NCBI GenBank assembly: GCA_037045185.1
Contig: JBAOHQ010000008.1
Coordinates: 558,001-622,000, forward strand
DNA length: 64,000 nt
Source: JAKOUY01 sp037045185
GTDB lineage: Bacteria > Actinomycetota > Acidimicrobiia > Acidimicrobiales > Ilumatobacteraceae
Reading direction: 5' to 3'
The position numbers were made by a program, and so were the translations under genes. Positions within the stretch are counted from its first letter, which is position 1; each line of letters opens with the position of its first letter. The notes under the pieces were generated by a model. The model did no database searches and had not been told where the DNA came from. It was given only the letters and a program-made list of their open reading frames with translations. Of the stretch, positions 19,524 to 28,788 are shown one piece after another.

Positions 19524-20738
19524 ATGGCAGAGAATCCCGCACTCCTCACCCACGTGCTCCGCCGGCTCACGTTCGGGACGTCGCCCGGCCAGCTGGCCAC
19601 CTACGGCGAGGCATCCGCCGCCGACGTGATCCGCACGCTGCTGGACGCCCCACCGATGGAACCCGAGCTGCCAGAGCTCGGCACCAACGACGACTACGAG
19701 ACGCTCACCCGCTGGTGGGCCGGCGTGATGGCCGATCCCGCGGCCGGGCTCCACGAGCGGATGGTGTGGTTCTGGCACGGCCACCTGACGTCCAGTCTGG
19801 AGAAGGCCGAGCCGGCGCACATGCTCCGGCAGCACCGGCTGCTGCGCAGGCTGGCACTGGGGAACTTCCGCCAGCTGATGCAGGAGATCACCACCGATTC
19901 GGCCATGCTGCGCTGGCTGGACGGGTCCGGCAGCGTCGCCTCGGCGCCGAACGAGAACTACGCCCGCGAGGTGATGGAGCTGTTCACGCTGGGCCGGGAC
20001 AGTGGCGCCTACACCGAGGACGACGTGCGCGCCGCCGCCGTTGCCTTCTCCGGGTACACCATCGATGAGGACAACGGCTCCAAAGTGGTCTTCGTCGCCG
20101 ACAACGGGCCGACGGGTCCCGTGACGATGCTGGGTCGCCAGGTCGCCTCCGCTGCCGAGGCGATCGATGCCATCTGCGATCATCCTGCCTGCGCGTCGTT
20201 CATCGCCGCCGGCCTGCACACCTACTTCCTTGGCGTCCCCCCGACCGAGACCCGGCGGGCCGAGCTGGCTGCGGTGTTCACCGACGGTGGGCTGGAGATC
20301 GCGCCGCTGGTCGCGGCGATCGTCACCCACCCGAGCCTGCTCGAGGCCCGGTCGAACCGCCCGCGAACGGGAATCGAGTGGTACGTCGCTCTGCGCCGGT
20401 TCTTCGTCGTGGAGGTCGACGCATGGGTCGCCACCCTGCTCGGCCAGACCCCATTCGTCCCACCGAACGTGGCTGGGTGGCCCGGTGACGAGCGATGGCT
20501 CTCCACCGGGGCGATGTTCGCCAAGGCGCAGACCGCCATCGACAAGGCCTGGGACGTGCCCACCTTGGACGACGCCGACCCAGTGGGTGACGTGCTCGGC
20601 CGCGCCGGGCTGTACGAGGTGTCCGCCGAGACCCGCGCCGCCCTGCAGCAGGCGTCGGCGACCGCAGACGGCAGGCGCGCTCGCTCCACCCTCCTCCACG
20701 CCCTCGTGGCCGTGAGCCCCGAGTTCTCCCTCGCCTGA
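19524..20738 (+). CDS. DUF1800 family protein
   Basis: 404 residues, MAENPALLTHVLRRLTFGTS. DUF1800 signatures include HERMVWFWHGHLTSSLEKAE, NENYAREVMELFTLG, VRAAAVAFSGYTID and PPNVAGWPGDERWLSTG. The biochemical role is unknown, but DUF1800 genes are almost always paired with a DUF1501 gene, as here (17-nt gap), and the pair is often linked to secreted or surface functions. No signal peptide is visible on this member; it may be exported with its Tat partner. The direct-repeat box immediately upstream suggests control by the divergent two-component system. Confidence 0.88.
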   Translation: MAENPALLTHVLRRLTFGTSPGQLATYGEASAADVIRTLLDAPPMEPELPELGTNDDYETLTRWWAGVMADPAAGLHERMVWFWHGHLTSSLEKAEPAHMLRQHRLLRRLALGNFRQLMQEITTDSAMLRWLDGSGSVASAPNENYAREVMELFTLGRDSGAYTEDDVRAAAVAFSGYTIDEDNGSKVVFVADNGPTGPVTMLGRQVASAAEAIDAICDHPACASFIAAGLHTYFLGVPPTETRRAELAAVFTDGGLEIAPLVAAIVTHPSLLEARSNRPRTGIEWYVALRRFFVVEVDAWVATLLGQTPFVPPNVAGWPGDERWLSTGAMFAKAQTAIDKAWDVPTLDDADPVGDVLGRAGLYEVSAETRAALQQASATADGRRARSTLLHALVAVSPEFSLA

Positions 20739-20755
20739 GTTCGAAAGGATCCCCG

Positions 20756-22033
20756 ATGACCACTCCCCTGTCACGCAGAGCACTCCTCGGTCGGGCGGCG
20801 GCCGCCTCCGGTGTTGCCGCCGCCGCAGCCACCCTCGCCGGTTCGCCCGCCCTCGCCGGTTCGCCCGCCCTCACGGGCGTCGGCGCCGGCCCGGCGCGCC
20901 GCTCATCTCGTCCGCGACGTGCCGCCGATCCGGCCACCCGGGTGCTGGTGGTGATCGAGATGCCCGGCGGGAACGACGGCATGTCCACCGTCGTCCCCTT
21001 CGGCCATCCCGGCTACTACGACCTGCGCTCGAGCACCGCCATCCCCGCGGCTGATGTGCTCAGGATCGATGAGCAGGTCGGCCTGCACCCAAACCTGAAG
21101 CGGATCAGTGGGCTGCGTCCCGCCGTGATCCAAGGCGTCGGTTCGTCGAAGCCCGACGGCTCGCACTTCGAGATGATGCGCCGGTGGTGGGCTGGAGATC
21201 CGCTGTCCGCCGACCTGTACGACACCGGCTGGATCGGCCGGGTGGCGGACGCGATCGGTGATCCGGCGTCCGCGGCGGTCGCCGTGTCGATCGGCTCGGG
21301 GGCGCACCCGATCCTGCGCTCGAAGAAGGCGGCCACCCTGGCCTTGCCCAGCGCCGAGGCCGCCAAGGCGGTTGCCGATCCGAAGGCCGACGATGCCGGT
21401 CTGCGAGCCTTCCAGCGCGGACTGAAGACGCTGACGACGGGCACGCGCCAGGGACCGCTCGAACAGGTTCGATCGTCGATGGCGGCCGCCGTGCACTTCG
21501 CCGAGACGCTGCACTCGCTGGGCGATCGGTCGACGGCCTATCCCGACGGCGAACTCGGCGCGGCGCTGGGATTCACCCGCCAGCTGATCGGCCTGGATGC
21601 GGGAGTCCGCCTGGTCCACGTGCCGATGAGTGGGGACTTCGACACCCACGAGAACCACAGCGGCAGGCATCCGGCGCTGATGGCCGCGCTGGATGCCGCG
21701 GTCGGGGCCTTCGCCGACGATCTCGACGCCAACGGTCTGGCCGAGCGGGTCCTGATCATGACGACCAGTGAGTTCGGACGCACGGCCGCGGAGAACGGCT
21801 CCGGCGGGCTGGATCATGGCACCGCGTCGGCGCATCTGCTCGTCGGACCGGTGATCGCCGGGCTCCACGGCCAGCACCCGAGCCTGACCGAGCGGGACGC
21901 GAACAACGACCTGGTCGCCACGATGAACCTCGACCAGTACCTCGGCAGTGTGGTCGAGGCGTGGCTCGGAATGCCGGCGTCGGAGGTCTTTGCCAGCCGT
22001 CCGGCCACGATCGGTGGTCTCGTCCAGCCGTGA
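20756..22033 (+). CDS. DUF1501 family protein with Tat signal
   Basis: 425 residues. The N-terminus TTPLSRRALLGRAAAASGV is a twin-arginine signal (SRRALL) followed by a hydrophobic Ala-rich stretch with an 18-bp tandem duplication (LAGSPA twice), so the product should be exported folded. DUF1501 belongs to the alkaline-phosphatase/sulfatase fold superfamily: RVLVVIEMPGGNDGMSTVVP near the start, DFDTHENHSGRHPALMAAL in the middle and TTSEFGRTAAENGSGGLDHG near the C-terminus are conserved metal-site-like segments. Forms an operon with the DUF1800 gene. Activity unknown. Confidence 0.9.
   Translation: MTTPLSRRALLGRAAAASGVAAAAATLAGSPALAGSPALTGVGAGPARRSSRPRRAADPATRVLVVIEMPGGNDGMSTVVPFGHPGYYDLRSSTAIPAADVLRIDEQVGLHPNLKRISGLRPAVIQGVGSSKPDGSHFEMMRRWWAGDPLSADLYDTGWIGRVADAIGDPASAAVAVSIGSGAHPILRSKKAATLALPSAEAAKAVADPKADDAGLRAFQRGLKTLTTGTRQGPLEQVRSSMAAAVHFAETLHSLGDRSTAYPDGELGAALGFTRQLIGLDAGVRLVHVPMSGDFDTHENHSGRHPALMAALDAAVGAFADDLDANGLAERVLIMTTSEFGRTAAENGSGGLDHGTASAHLLVGPVIAGLHGQHPSLTERDANNDLVATMNLDQYLGSVVEAWLGMPASEVFASRPATIGGLVQP
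20833..20868. repeat. 18-bp tandem repeat in the Tat signal region
   Basis: Two consecutive 18-bp copies (20833-20850 and 20851-20868) duplicate the hexapeptide LAGSPA just before the expected signal-peptide cleavage zone of the DUF1501 protein. In frame, presumably tolerated because the region is removed after export. Confidence 0.75.
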
Positions 22034-22054
22034 CGAATGGCACAACAGGGCGAA

Positions 22055-22068
22055 TTAGGCATGCCTAA
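22055..22068. promoter_or_regulatory. DtxR/IdeR-like iron box
   Basis: TTAGGCATGCCTAA is a perfect 14-bp palindrome whose outer TTAGG/CCTAA half-sites match the core of the IdeR/DtxR iron-box consensus (TTAGGTTAGSCTAACCTAA). It covers the -35 position of the lipoprotein-FTR1 operon, whose -10 is at 22079-22084, so Fe2+-loaded repressor would block transcription when iron is sufficient. The downstream FTR1 permease supports the reading. Confidence 0.75.
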
Positions 22069-22078
22069 CACTCGTTGT

Positions 22079-22084
22079 TAGTGT
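22079..22084 (+). promoter_or_regulatory. Leaderless -10 element of the iron operon
   Basis: TAGTGT ends 7 nt before the ATG at 22092, the same arrangement found at about twenty other starts in this window. The -35 position (about 22056-22062) falls inside the iron box. Confidence 0.55.
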
Positions 22085-22091
22085 CTGAGGC

Positions 22092-22562
22092 ATGAGATCA
22101 CCTGCAACGACCGCACTCGTCGCCGCACTGGCCCTGACAACCCTCGCAGCCTGCGGGGACGACGACAAGAAGGTGTCGCCGGCGACGACGCCGGTCGCAG
22201 CGAGCACCCCGCCCGCAGGGTCGGCCGGCGGTTCCAGCTCCAGCGTCGACGAGACCGAGGGCACGTACGCCATCGTCCCCGATGCCGTCGTCACCGCCGG
22301 GTTCGTCGCCGCCAACGTGGCCATGACCGCTGCCTCCGCGGCCGGCGCCCTCGTCACCCAGGCGCAGCTGGACGCTGTCGAGGAGGCCTGGGGCTCGTTC
22401 GAAGGCACCGTGAAGCAGAACGAGCCCGAGCTCTACCTGCAGGCCGAAGAGGCCCTCGACGCCTTCTTCGACGCCGGTCAGGCCAAGGACGCCGCGGCGA
22501 TGACCACTGCGGCGGCGGACTTCAAGAAGGCGGCCGACGCCTACCTGGCCAAGCATCCCTGA
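22092..22562 (+). CDS. Iron-operon lipoprotein
   Basis: 156 residues. Lipoprotein signal MRSPATTALVAALALTTLAA with lipobox LAAC (Cys about 21), a Ser/Thr/Pro-rich linker, then a helical domain rich in Ala and acidic residues (LDAVEEAWGSFEGTVKQNEP, LYLQAEEALDAFFDAGQAKD) ending AYLAKHP. The helical part resembles the periplasmic helical domains found with FTR1/EfeU permeases, but I cannot assign a named family. Position behind the iron box and 3 nt before the FTR1 gene suggests an extracytoplasmic iron-binding or iron-delivery partner. Confidence 0.75.
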   Translation: MRSPATTALVAALALTTLAACGDDDKKVSPATTPVAASTPPAGSAGGSSSSVDETEGTYAIVPDAVVTAGFVAANVAMTAASAAGALVTQAQLDAVEEAWGSFEGTVKQNEPELYLQAEEALDAFFDAGQAKDAAAMTTAAADFKKAADAYLAKHP

Positions 22563-22565
22563 GCC

Positions 22566-23810
22566 GTGCGCCGGCTGCTCGCCCTCGTCGTCGCCGCCGT
22601 GGCCCTGGTGGGTCTGGCGGCGCGCCCGGCCACCGCGGCCGGGGTCAGCCGTGACGAGGCGATCCGCCTACTGGACAAGACCCGCCAGAGCATCGACGAG
22701 ACCCTGGCGCTGCTGAAGACCGGTGACGCCGCCGACGCGCTGAAGGAGGCCAGCGCCGGGTACCTGGCGCACTTCGAAGCCGTCGAGCCGCCCCTCAGCG
22801 TCATCGACCGCGAGCTGACGCTGCAGGCCGAGTTCCAGTTCGCCGAGGTCCGCCGCGTCATCCGGTCGGGTGCGCCGCTCGACACGGTGCGCCGGGAGAT
22901 CGTCGAGCTCCGGGACCTGCTGGACCAGGCCGAGCGCAAGCTCACCGACACCGGCGTCGGCGCGCCGATGGTCGTGGCCAGCCAGTCGTTCCTGATCCTG
23001 TTCCGTGAGGGCTTCGAGGTGGTGCTGCTGCTGTCGGCCCTGCTCGGCTACCTGGAGGCGGCACGCAGCCCGCACTTCATCAGACCGGTGCTGGCCGGCG
23101 TCGCCCTGGCCGGCGTCGCCACGCTGCTGACGGTGTTGCTGATGCCGACGATCTTCAGCGTGCTGCCCATCGGCCGCGAGGTGTTGGAGGCCGTGGTCGC
23201 CCTGCTGGCGGTGGCGGTGCTGTTCTACGTCTCGTTCTGGCTGATCGCCCGGATGGACAACAAGCGCTGGATGGAGTTCGTCCGCGCCCGGCTGTGGAGC
23301 GCCATCTCGGTCGGGTCCACCGCATCGCTCGTCGCCGTCGGCTTCACCGCCGTGTACCGCGAGGGCTTCGAGACGGCGCTGTTCTACCAGTCGTTGCTCA
23401 GCTTTGGTGAGGGCCTGAGCGGCGCGATCCTGGCCGGGGTCGGGGCTGCGGTGGTCGCCCTGGCCCTGGTGGCCTGGGCGGTGTTCCGCCTCGGCCGCCG
23501 GCTACCGATCAAGACCTTCATGAACGCTGCGGTTGCCCTGGTGATGGTCACCTCGGTGGCGTTCCTCGGCAACGCCGTGCACACCCTGCAGGCGGCCGAC
23601 GTGATCGAGTTCCGCCGCACCAGCGGGCCGCGGCTGCCCATCTTCTTGGCCGAGGCAACCGGCATCTGGCCGACGGTGCCGTCGCTGATGGCCCAGGCGA
23701 CGCTCGCTGCGGTCTATATCCTCGGCGCCATCTACGCCTTCGTCATCCGCCCGCGCCGTCAGCAGCGCCTCAGCCGACCCGGCTCGGTGCGCACCCCCGC
23801 ACCCGCCTGA
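22566..23810 (+). CDS. FTR1-family high-affinity iron permease
   Basis: 414 residues. Signal peptide (LLALVVAAVALVGLAARPAT), an extracytoplasmic helical domain (about residues 25-135), then about seven membrane helices. The two REXXE iron-permeation motifs of FTR1/EfeU are intact: LFREGFEVVLLLSALLGY and YREGFETALFYQS. It imports iron, usually Fe3+ coupled to oxidation of Fe2+ or delivery by a periplasmic partner. No multicopper ferroxidase or EfeB peroxidase is encoded nearby. GTG start 3 nt after the lipoprotein stop; its own stop overlaps the next ATG (TGATG), so the operon is translationally coupled. Confidence 0.93.
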   Translation: MRRLLALVVAAVALVGLAARPATAAGVSRDEAIRLLDKTRQSIDETLALLKTGDAADALKEASAGYLAHFEAVEPPLSVIDRELTLQAEFQFAEVRRVIRSGAPLDTVRREIVELRDLLDQAERKLTDTGVGAPMVVASQSFLILFREGFEVVLLLSALLGYLEAARSPHFIRPVLAGVALAGVATLLTVLLMPTIFSVLPIGREVLEAVVALLAVAVLFYVSFWLIARMDNKRWMEFVRARLWSAISVGSTASLVAVGFTAVYREGFETALFYQSLLSFGEGLSGAILAGVGAAVVALALVAWAVFRLGRRLPIKTFMNAAVALVMVTSVAFLGNAVHTLQAADVIEFRRTSGPRLPIFLAEATGIWPTVPSLMAQATLAAVYILGAIYAFVIRPRRQQRLSRPGSVRTPAPA

Positions 23811-25831
23811 TGGGGCTGCGCGTCGGCGTCGACGTCGGCGGGACCTTCACCAAGGCGGTGGCGGTCGCGCTGGCCGACCGGGAGATCGTTGCCGAGTGCG
23901 TGCTCCCCACCACCCATGCCTCCCCCGGGGGTGTGGCAGACGGCGTGGTGCGCACGGTCGCCGGCATCGCCGCCCAGGTGGGCGCCGATCACATCGAGAT
24001 GGTGACGCACTCCACCACCCAGGCGGTGAACGCCCTGCTCGAAGGTGACGTCGGCACCGTCGGGATCATCGCCATGGGGCGCCAGCCGGACCTGGCACGG
24101 GTGGAGAAGCTCACCCGCCTCGGCAAGGTCGAGGTCGCTCCCGGCAAGCGGCTGCGCGTCCGTCAGGCCGTTCTTCGACGTCACCGACGGCGTGCCGGTG
24201 GAGGCGATCCGCTCCGCCCTGGTGAGCATGCGTGACGCCGGGGTGGCGGCCATCGCCGTCGCCGAGGCCTTCTCTCCCGACGACACCAGCAACGAGCTGG
24301 CCGTCGCCGCGCTGGCCGGCGAGGTGGGCCTGGCCGTGTGCACCTCCACCGAGCTCAGCGGCCTGTACGGCTTGGAGTTGCGCACCGTCACCGCAGCGCT
24401 GAACGCCTCGATCGTGCCCATCGCCGTGTCCACCGCCCAGTACGTCTCCGATGGGGTGCGCGCCGCGGGGATCGCGGCCCCGGTCATGGTGATGCGCAGC
24501 GATGGCGGGGCCACGGATCTCGCCGGGTTCTCGGCAGCGCCGGTGCGCACCCTGTACTCGGGGCCCTCGGCCTCGGTGGCCGGTGCGCTGCGCTACACCG
24601 GGGTCGCCGACGCCATCGTCGTGGAGGTGGGCGGCACGTCCACCAACATCGCTGCCGTACGCCACGGCCGCCCGGCCCTGTCGTACGTGCGCGTCGCCTC
24701 GCACTCCACCGCGCTGCGCAGCGTGGACGTGCGCGTCGTCGGCGTGGCCGGCGGATCCATGCTGCGCGTTCGCCGCGGCCGGGTCTACGGCGTCGGCCCC
24801 CGCTCGGCGCACATCGCCGGCCTGCCCTACGCCTGCTTCGCCGGCGCCGCCGTGTTCGACGGCGCCGCGGTGGAGGTCGGCCCGGCGCTTCCCGGGGATC
24901 CGGCCGACTACCTCACCCTGCGCACCACCGGCGGTCAGCGGTACGCGCTGCACGACGACGTGCGCGGCCAACGCCCTTGGCATCACCCAGCCAGGGGACT
25001 ACGCCCATGCTCCCGGCGAGGCAGCCCGCGCCGCCTTCGGTGCGGCAGCGCGCTCGATGCGCATCGCGGCCGACGAGATCCCCCGGCACATCCTGGCCGC
25101 AGCCGGGGACGAGGTCTGCGAGCTGGCCCTGCTGGTGGCCAGGTCGGCCAAGCTCGACCAGCCGTCGCTGATCGGTGTGGGCGGCGGGGCCGGCGGCCTG
25201 GCCCGCCAGGTGGCGGCGATGCTCGGCTGGCCGATCGAGATCCCCGATCGGGCCGAGGTCATCTCCTCGATCGGTGACGCGCTGTCCCTGCTGCGCGCCG
25301 AGCGGGAGCGGACCATGTCACCCATCGATCCCATCGCGGTCGACGCGATGATGACCGACGTCTACGACGAGGTGGTCGCCGCCGGGGCCAGCCCGGCGAC
25401 GGTGGAGATCCGCGTCGAGGAGGTCGCCGAGCGCAGCCTGGTGCGCGCCGTGGCCACCGGGGCGGTCGGCCTGTCGGCCGGCGCGCTGCCCGGGCGGGGG
25501 GTGGTCGATGGAGCTCGGTTGGCCGCGCTCCGACCCGGACCTGACCGCCTTCTCCCCCGTCGGGTCGTACTGGGTGGCCGAGCGCGCCGACACCGTGCAC
25601 GTCCTCGATCGCTACGGCGACGAGGTCCAAACCGTCCGTGGCCGGCGGGTTCCCGAGTCAGGGCTCGCTGAGGCGATCGAGTCGCTCACCCGGTACCGCG
25701 GCCCGATGACCCTGCGCCCGTCGGTGTGGATCATCGACGGCGTTCGCATCGTCGAGCTCGCCACCTTCGACCCTGCAGCCAATCCGTACGCCGGTCGGCC
25801 GGTGCACTATCTCGTGGGGAGGCGCCGCTAG
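23810..25831 (+). CDS. Hydantoinase/oxoprolinase-family (HyuA-like) protein, two to three +1 frameshifts
   Basis: ASKHA-fold protein starting MGLRVGVDVGGTFTKAVAVA (phosphate-1 loop), with MVTHSTTQAVNALLEGDVGT and, after repair, PFFDVTDGVPVEAIRSAL, VMRSDGGATDL, RTLYSGPSASVAGALRY, VEVGGTSTNIAAVRHGRPAL and LIGVGGGAGGLARQVAAML: the order of HyuA/5-oxoprolinase subunit A, ATP-dependent hydrolases of cyclic amides. One base must be removed at about 24163 and 24966. A third removal at about 25510 would join the last 107 residues (ELGWPRSDPDLTAF...); otherwise these form a separate small gene from ATG 25508. No HyuB partner is present. Its placement in an iron operon is unusual. Confidence 0.75.
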
Positions 25832-26310
25832 TGGCCCTGTACGTCTCCAAGGCGCAGCGCCTGCGGCGCACCGTCATCGTCGCCGCAGTCAGCGCCCTCG
25901 TCGCCTTCGGCATCGGCTGGCTGTTCGGCCGCCAGCAGGTGCCGTCGGTGGACAGTCAGGTGGCAGCCGCCAAGGAGCGCGGCGAGCTGATCGCCACCGG
26001 GATCGAGCGGCTCGACATCGAGTACGAACAGGTCCTCGGCGGCGCGCCGGGCGAGACGATGGAGCGCGGCGTGCTGGCGCCGCTGGACGACGTACGCGCA
26101 GAACTGCAGCGGGCGATGGACGACGCGCCGTGGATCACCAGCGCCCAACGCTCGGCCGTGCTCGACCAACTGGCCACGGTGCGCGGCGCGGCGGAGTCGA
26201 CGGTGGCGCTGGAGCGGTTCCGATCGGCGCTCCAGCGGGCCGGATCGGTGATCCGGGCCACCTTCGGGGTCGTGCCGGCGGGCAGCACCGCCACACCCGC
26301 AACGGGATGA
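25831..26310 (+). CDS. Membrane-anchored hypothetical protein
   Basis: 159 residues from GTG 25831, which shares a base with the preceding TAG stop and follows a GGGGAGG ribosome-binding site. One N-terminal helix (VIVAAVSALVAFGIGWLFG, about residues 15-33) is followed by a mostly helical soluble domain (VDSQVAAAKERGELIATGIE, LDDVRAELQRAMDD) and a Thr/Ala-rich tail. No family recognised. The coupled position makes it the last gene of the iron-box operon; a small anchored partner of the HyuA-like protein is possible but unproven. Confidence 0.6.
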   Translation: MALYVSKAQRLRRTVIVAAVSALVAFGIGWLFGRQQVPSVDSQVAAAKERGELIATGIERLDIEYEQVLGGAPGETMERGVLAPLDDVRAELQRAMDDAPWITSAQRSAVLDQLATVRGAAESTVALERFRSALQRAGSVIRATFGVVPAGSTATPATG

Positions 26311-26331
26311 GCCCGACCCGTTGACCGGCGG

Positions 26332-28782
26332 TCAGGCGCGGATGCGGGCGTTGGTCGGGTCGTACAACGGCCGCAGCGAGGCGAGGGCGGGGACCACCGC
26401 CCCGCCGACTTCCACCGTCCAGTCGCCTGTCGCCACCAACTCGGTGGTCACCGGCTCGTCGAAACCGACCATCGCCAGGCCCACGGCGCCGCCCACCGTG
26501 TGCCCGTAGCTGGCCGCCCGGACGTAGCCCACCGGAAGGCCGTCCCTGCTGACCACCTCGGCGTGGTACATCATCGGCTCGGGGTCGGTGAGCTGCACCT
26601 GCACGAGACGGCGGCGCAGCGGCCCGGCGGCCCTGAGGGTGACCAGGGCCTCCCTGCCGATGAACCCGCCCGGCTTGTCCCAGGCCACGGCGAAGCCCAG
26701 CCCGGCGGACAGCACGTCGTCGGTGTTGTCGATATCGTGGCCGTAGTCCCGGTAGCCCTTCTCCATCCGCAGGCTGGCCAATGCCTTCAACCCGGCATGG
26801 CGCAGGCCGAACGGCGCGCCGGCGGCGACCACCACGTCGTGGACGTGGAGCGCCTGCTCGGCGGGGACGTACAGCTCGTAGCCGAGCTCGCCGAGGTAGG
26901 TGATCCGCACGCACAGCACCGTGGCAAAGCCGATGTCGATGGAGCGGGCCGTGCGGAACGGGAACGCCTCGTTGGACAGCTCGACCGAGGTAACGGACTG
27001 CAGCAGCTCCCGCGACCGCGGGCCCTGGACGTTGAGCTGGGCCAGACCGGAGGTCACGTCGGTGACGAAAGCGTGATGGTCGGCGCACTGGCGAGCCAGG
27101 CGCGCCTGCACGTGGCGGTGGGCGGTATCGGTGGCGACGACGAGGAACTCCTCGGGACCGAGCATCGCCACGGTGAGATCGGCCTCGATCGTGCCCCGTT
27201 CGTTCAGCCACTGGGTGTAGGTGATGAGTCCCGGCTCGGCGGCGACCCGGTTGGCGGACAAGCGCTCCAGCACCGCACCGGCGTCGCGGCCCTGGACGCG
27301 GAACTTGGACATGAACGACATGTCCATGGCGATGACCTCGTTGCGGCAGGCGTGGTGCTCGGCAGCCCAGCGGTCCCAGAACGCCGGGCGCCCCCAGGTG
27401 AGCGGGCCGGGGTCCGGTGTGGCCCCTGGACCGGCGAACCAGTCGGCGCCCTCCCACCCGGAGACGTCCTTGAAGTAGGCGCCCTCGGCGACCAGCCGGT
27501 GGTGCAGCGGCGAGACCTTGGCGTTGCGCGCCGTGGTCATCGAGCGGTTCGGGTAGTGGCACTGGTACACCATCCCGAGGGACTCCACGGTGCGTGTCCG
27601 GCGGTACTGGGGCGTGGCCTGGTACGGGTGCAGGCGGTCGATGTTGAAGCCGGTGACGTCCACGTCGGGGTGCCCGTCGATGATCCAGTTGGCGACCACC
27701 CGCCCGAGTCCGCCACCGGTGAGGATGCCGATCGAGTTCAACCCGGCGGCGACGAAGTAGTTGCGGATCTCCGGGGCCTCGCCGACGATGGGCGACAGGT
27801 CCGGGGTGAAGCTCTCCGGCCCGCAGAAGAACGTGCGGATCCCGGTGTCGAGGGCGGCCGGGATGCGGCTCATCGCCTGCTCGACGTAGGGCGCCATGCG
27901 GTCCCAGTTGGGCTGCAGGCTGGTGAACGAACTGTCCTGCGGGACCCCCTCCACCTTCCACGGGGCGCAGACCGGCTCGAACAGCCCGATCATCATCCCG
28001 CCGACCTCCTCGCGGTAGTAGGCGAAGTTCGCCGGGTCCTCGATCACCGGCCACGACGGGTCGATCCCGGCCATCTGCTCGGTGATCAGGTAGTAGTGCT
28101 CTGCCGACTGCAGAGGGATGTTCACGCCGCTCAACGCCCCCAGCTGGCGGGCCCACATCCCGGCGCAGTTGACGACGTACTCGCACTCCACCGTGCCCTG
28201 GTCGGTGACCACCGCATGCACCGCGCCGTTGCGGGTCTGCACACCGGTCACCGTGACGCCCTGGGCGATGGTCACGCCCTGCTGGCGGGCGCCCTTGGCG
28301 AGTGACATGGTGACGTCGACCGGGTTGACCCGCCCGTCCTCGGCCACGTAGAACCCGGCAAGGATGTCGTCGGTCCGGGCCAGGGGGAACATCGCGGCCA
28401 CCTCGGCCGCGCTGATCTCGTGGACGTCCACCCCGCAGTGTCGGTTGAACGCCGCCACCCGGCGGTACTCCTCCAGGCGGTCGCGGTCGGCCGCCAGCTC
28501 GATGAACCCGACCGGCTTGAACCCGGTGGCCAGCCCCGTCTCGGCCTCCAGGCGGGCGTACAGATCGGCCGTGTACCGGCGCATCGCCGTGGACGTCTCC
28601 GACAGCGAACCGAAGGTGACCATCAGCCCGGCAGCGTGCCAGGTGGTTCCGGAGGTGAGCTGATCGCGTTCGACGAGAACGACGTCACGCCACCCGCCAT
28701 GGGCCAGGTGGTAGGCGACGGACGTGCCGATGATGCCGCCGCCGACGACGACAACCCGGGAGCGCTGAGGAAGGCCGGACAC
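26332..28782 (-). CDS. FAD-dependent dehydrogenase with GcvT domain (dimethylglycine/sarcosine dehydrogenase-like)
   Basis: 816 residues. The N-terminal DAO fold has VVVVGGGIIGTSVAYHLA (dinucleotide loop) and LTSGTTWHAAGLM, where the Trp-His is the covalent FAD site in dimethylglycine dehydrogenases, then SPIVGEAPEIRNYFVAAGLN. The C-terminal GCV_T half has VTSGLAQLNVQGPRSRELL, ELGYELYVPAEQA and LRMEKGYRDYGHDIDNTD. Such enzymes oxidatively demethylate N-methyl amino compounds and pass formaldehyde to tetrahydrofolate. GTG start 8 nt after TACCGT. Next to a ketimine-reductase-like and a hydroxyproline-racemase gene, an N-methylated (hydroxy)proline substrate is conceivable. Family sure, substrate not. 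Confidence 0.85.
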   Translation of the reverse strand: MSGLPQRSRVVVVGGGIIGTSVAYHLAHGGWRDVVLVERDQLTSGTTWHAAGLMVTFGSLSETSTAMRRYTADLYARLEAETGLATGFKPVGFIELAADRDRLEEYRRVAAFNRHCGVDVHEISAAEVAAMFPLARTDDILAGFYVAEDGRVNPVDVTMSLAKGARQQGVTIAQGVTVTGVQTRNGAVHAVVTDQGTVECEYVVNCAGMWARQLGALSGVNIPLQSAEHYYLITEQMAGIDPSWPVIEDPANFAYYREEVGGMMIGLFEPVCAPWKVEGVPQDSSFTSLQPNWDRMAPYVEQAMSRIPAALDTGIRTFFCGPESFTPDLSPIVGEAPEIRNYFVAAGLNSIGILTGGGLGRVVANWIIDGHPDVDVTGFNIDRLHPYQATPQYRRTRTVESLGMVYQCHYPNRSMTTARNAKVSPLHHRLVAEGAYFKDVSGWEGADWFAGPGATPDPGPLTWGRPAFWDRWAAEHHACRNEVIAMDMSFMSKFRVQGRDAGAVLERLSANRVAAEPGLITYTQWLNERGTIEADLTVAMLGPEEFLVVATDTAHRHVQARLARQCADHHAFVTDVTSGLAQLNVQGPRSRELLQSVTSVELSNEAFPFRTARSIDIGFATVLCVRITYLGELGYELYVPAEQALHVHDVVVAAGAPFGLRHAGLKALASLRMEKGYRDYGHDIDNTDDVLSAGLGFAVAWDKPGGFIGREALVTLRAAGPLRRRLVQVQLTDPEPMMYHAEVVSRDGLPVGYVRAASYGHTVGGAVGLAMVGFDEPVTTELVATGDWTVEVGGAVVPALASLRPLYDPTNARIRA

Positions 28783-28788
28783 GGCGTC

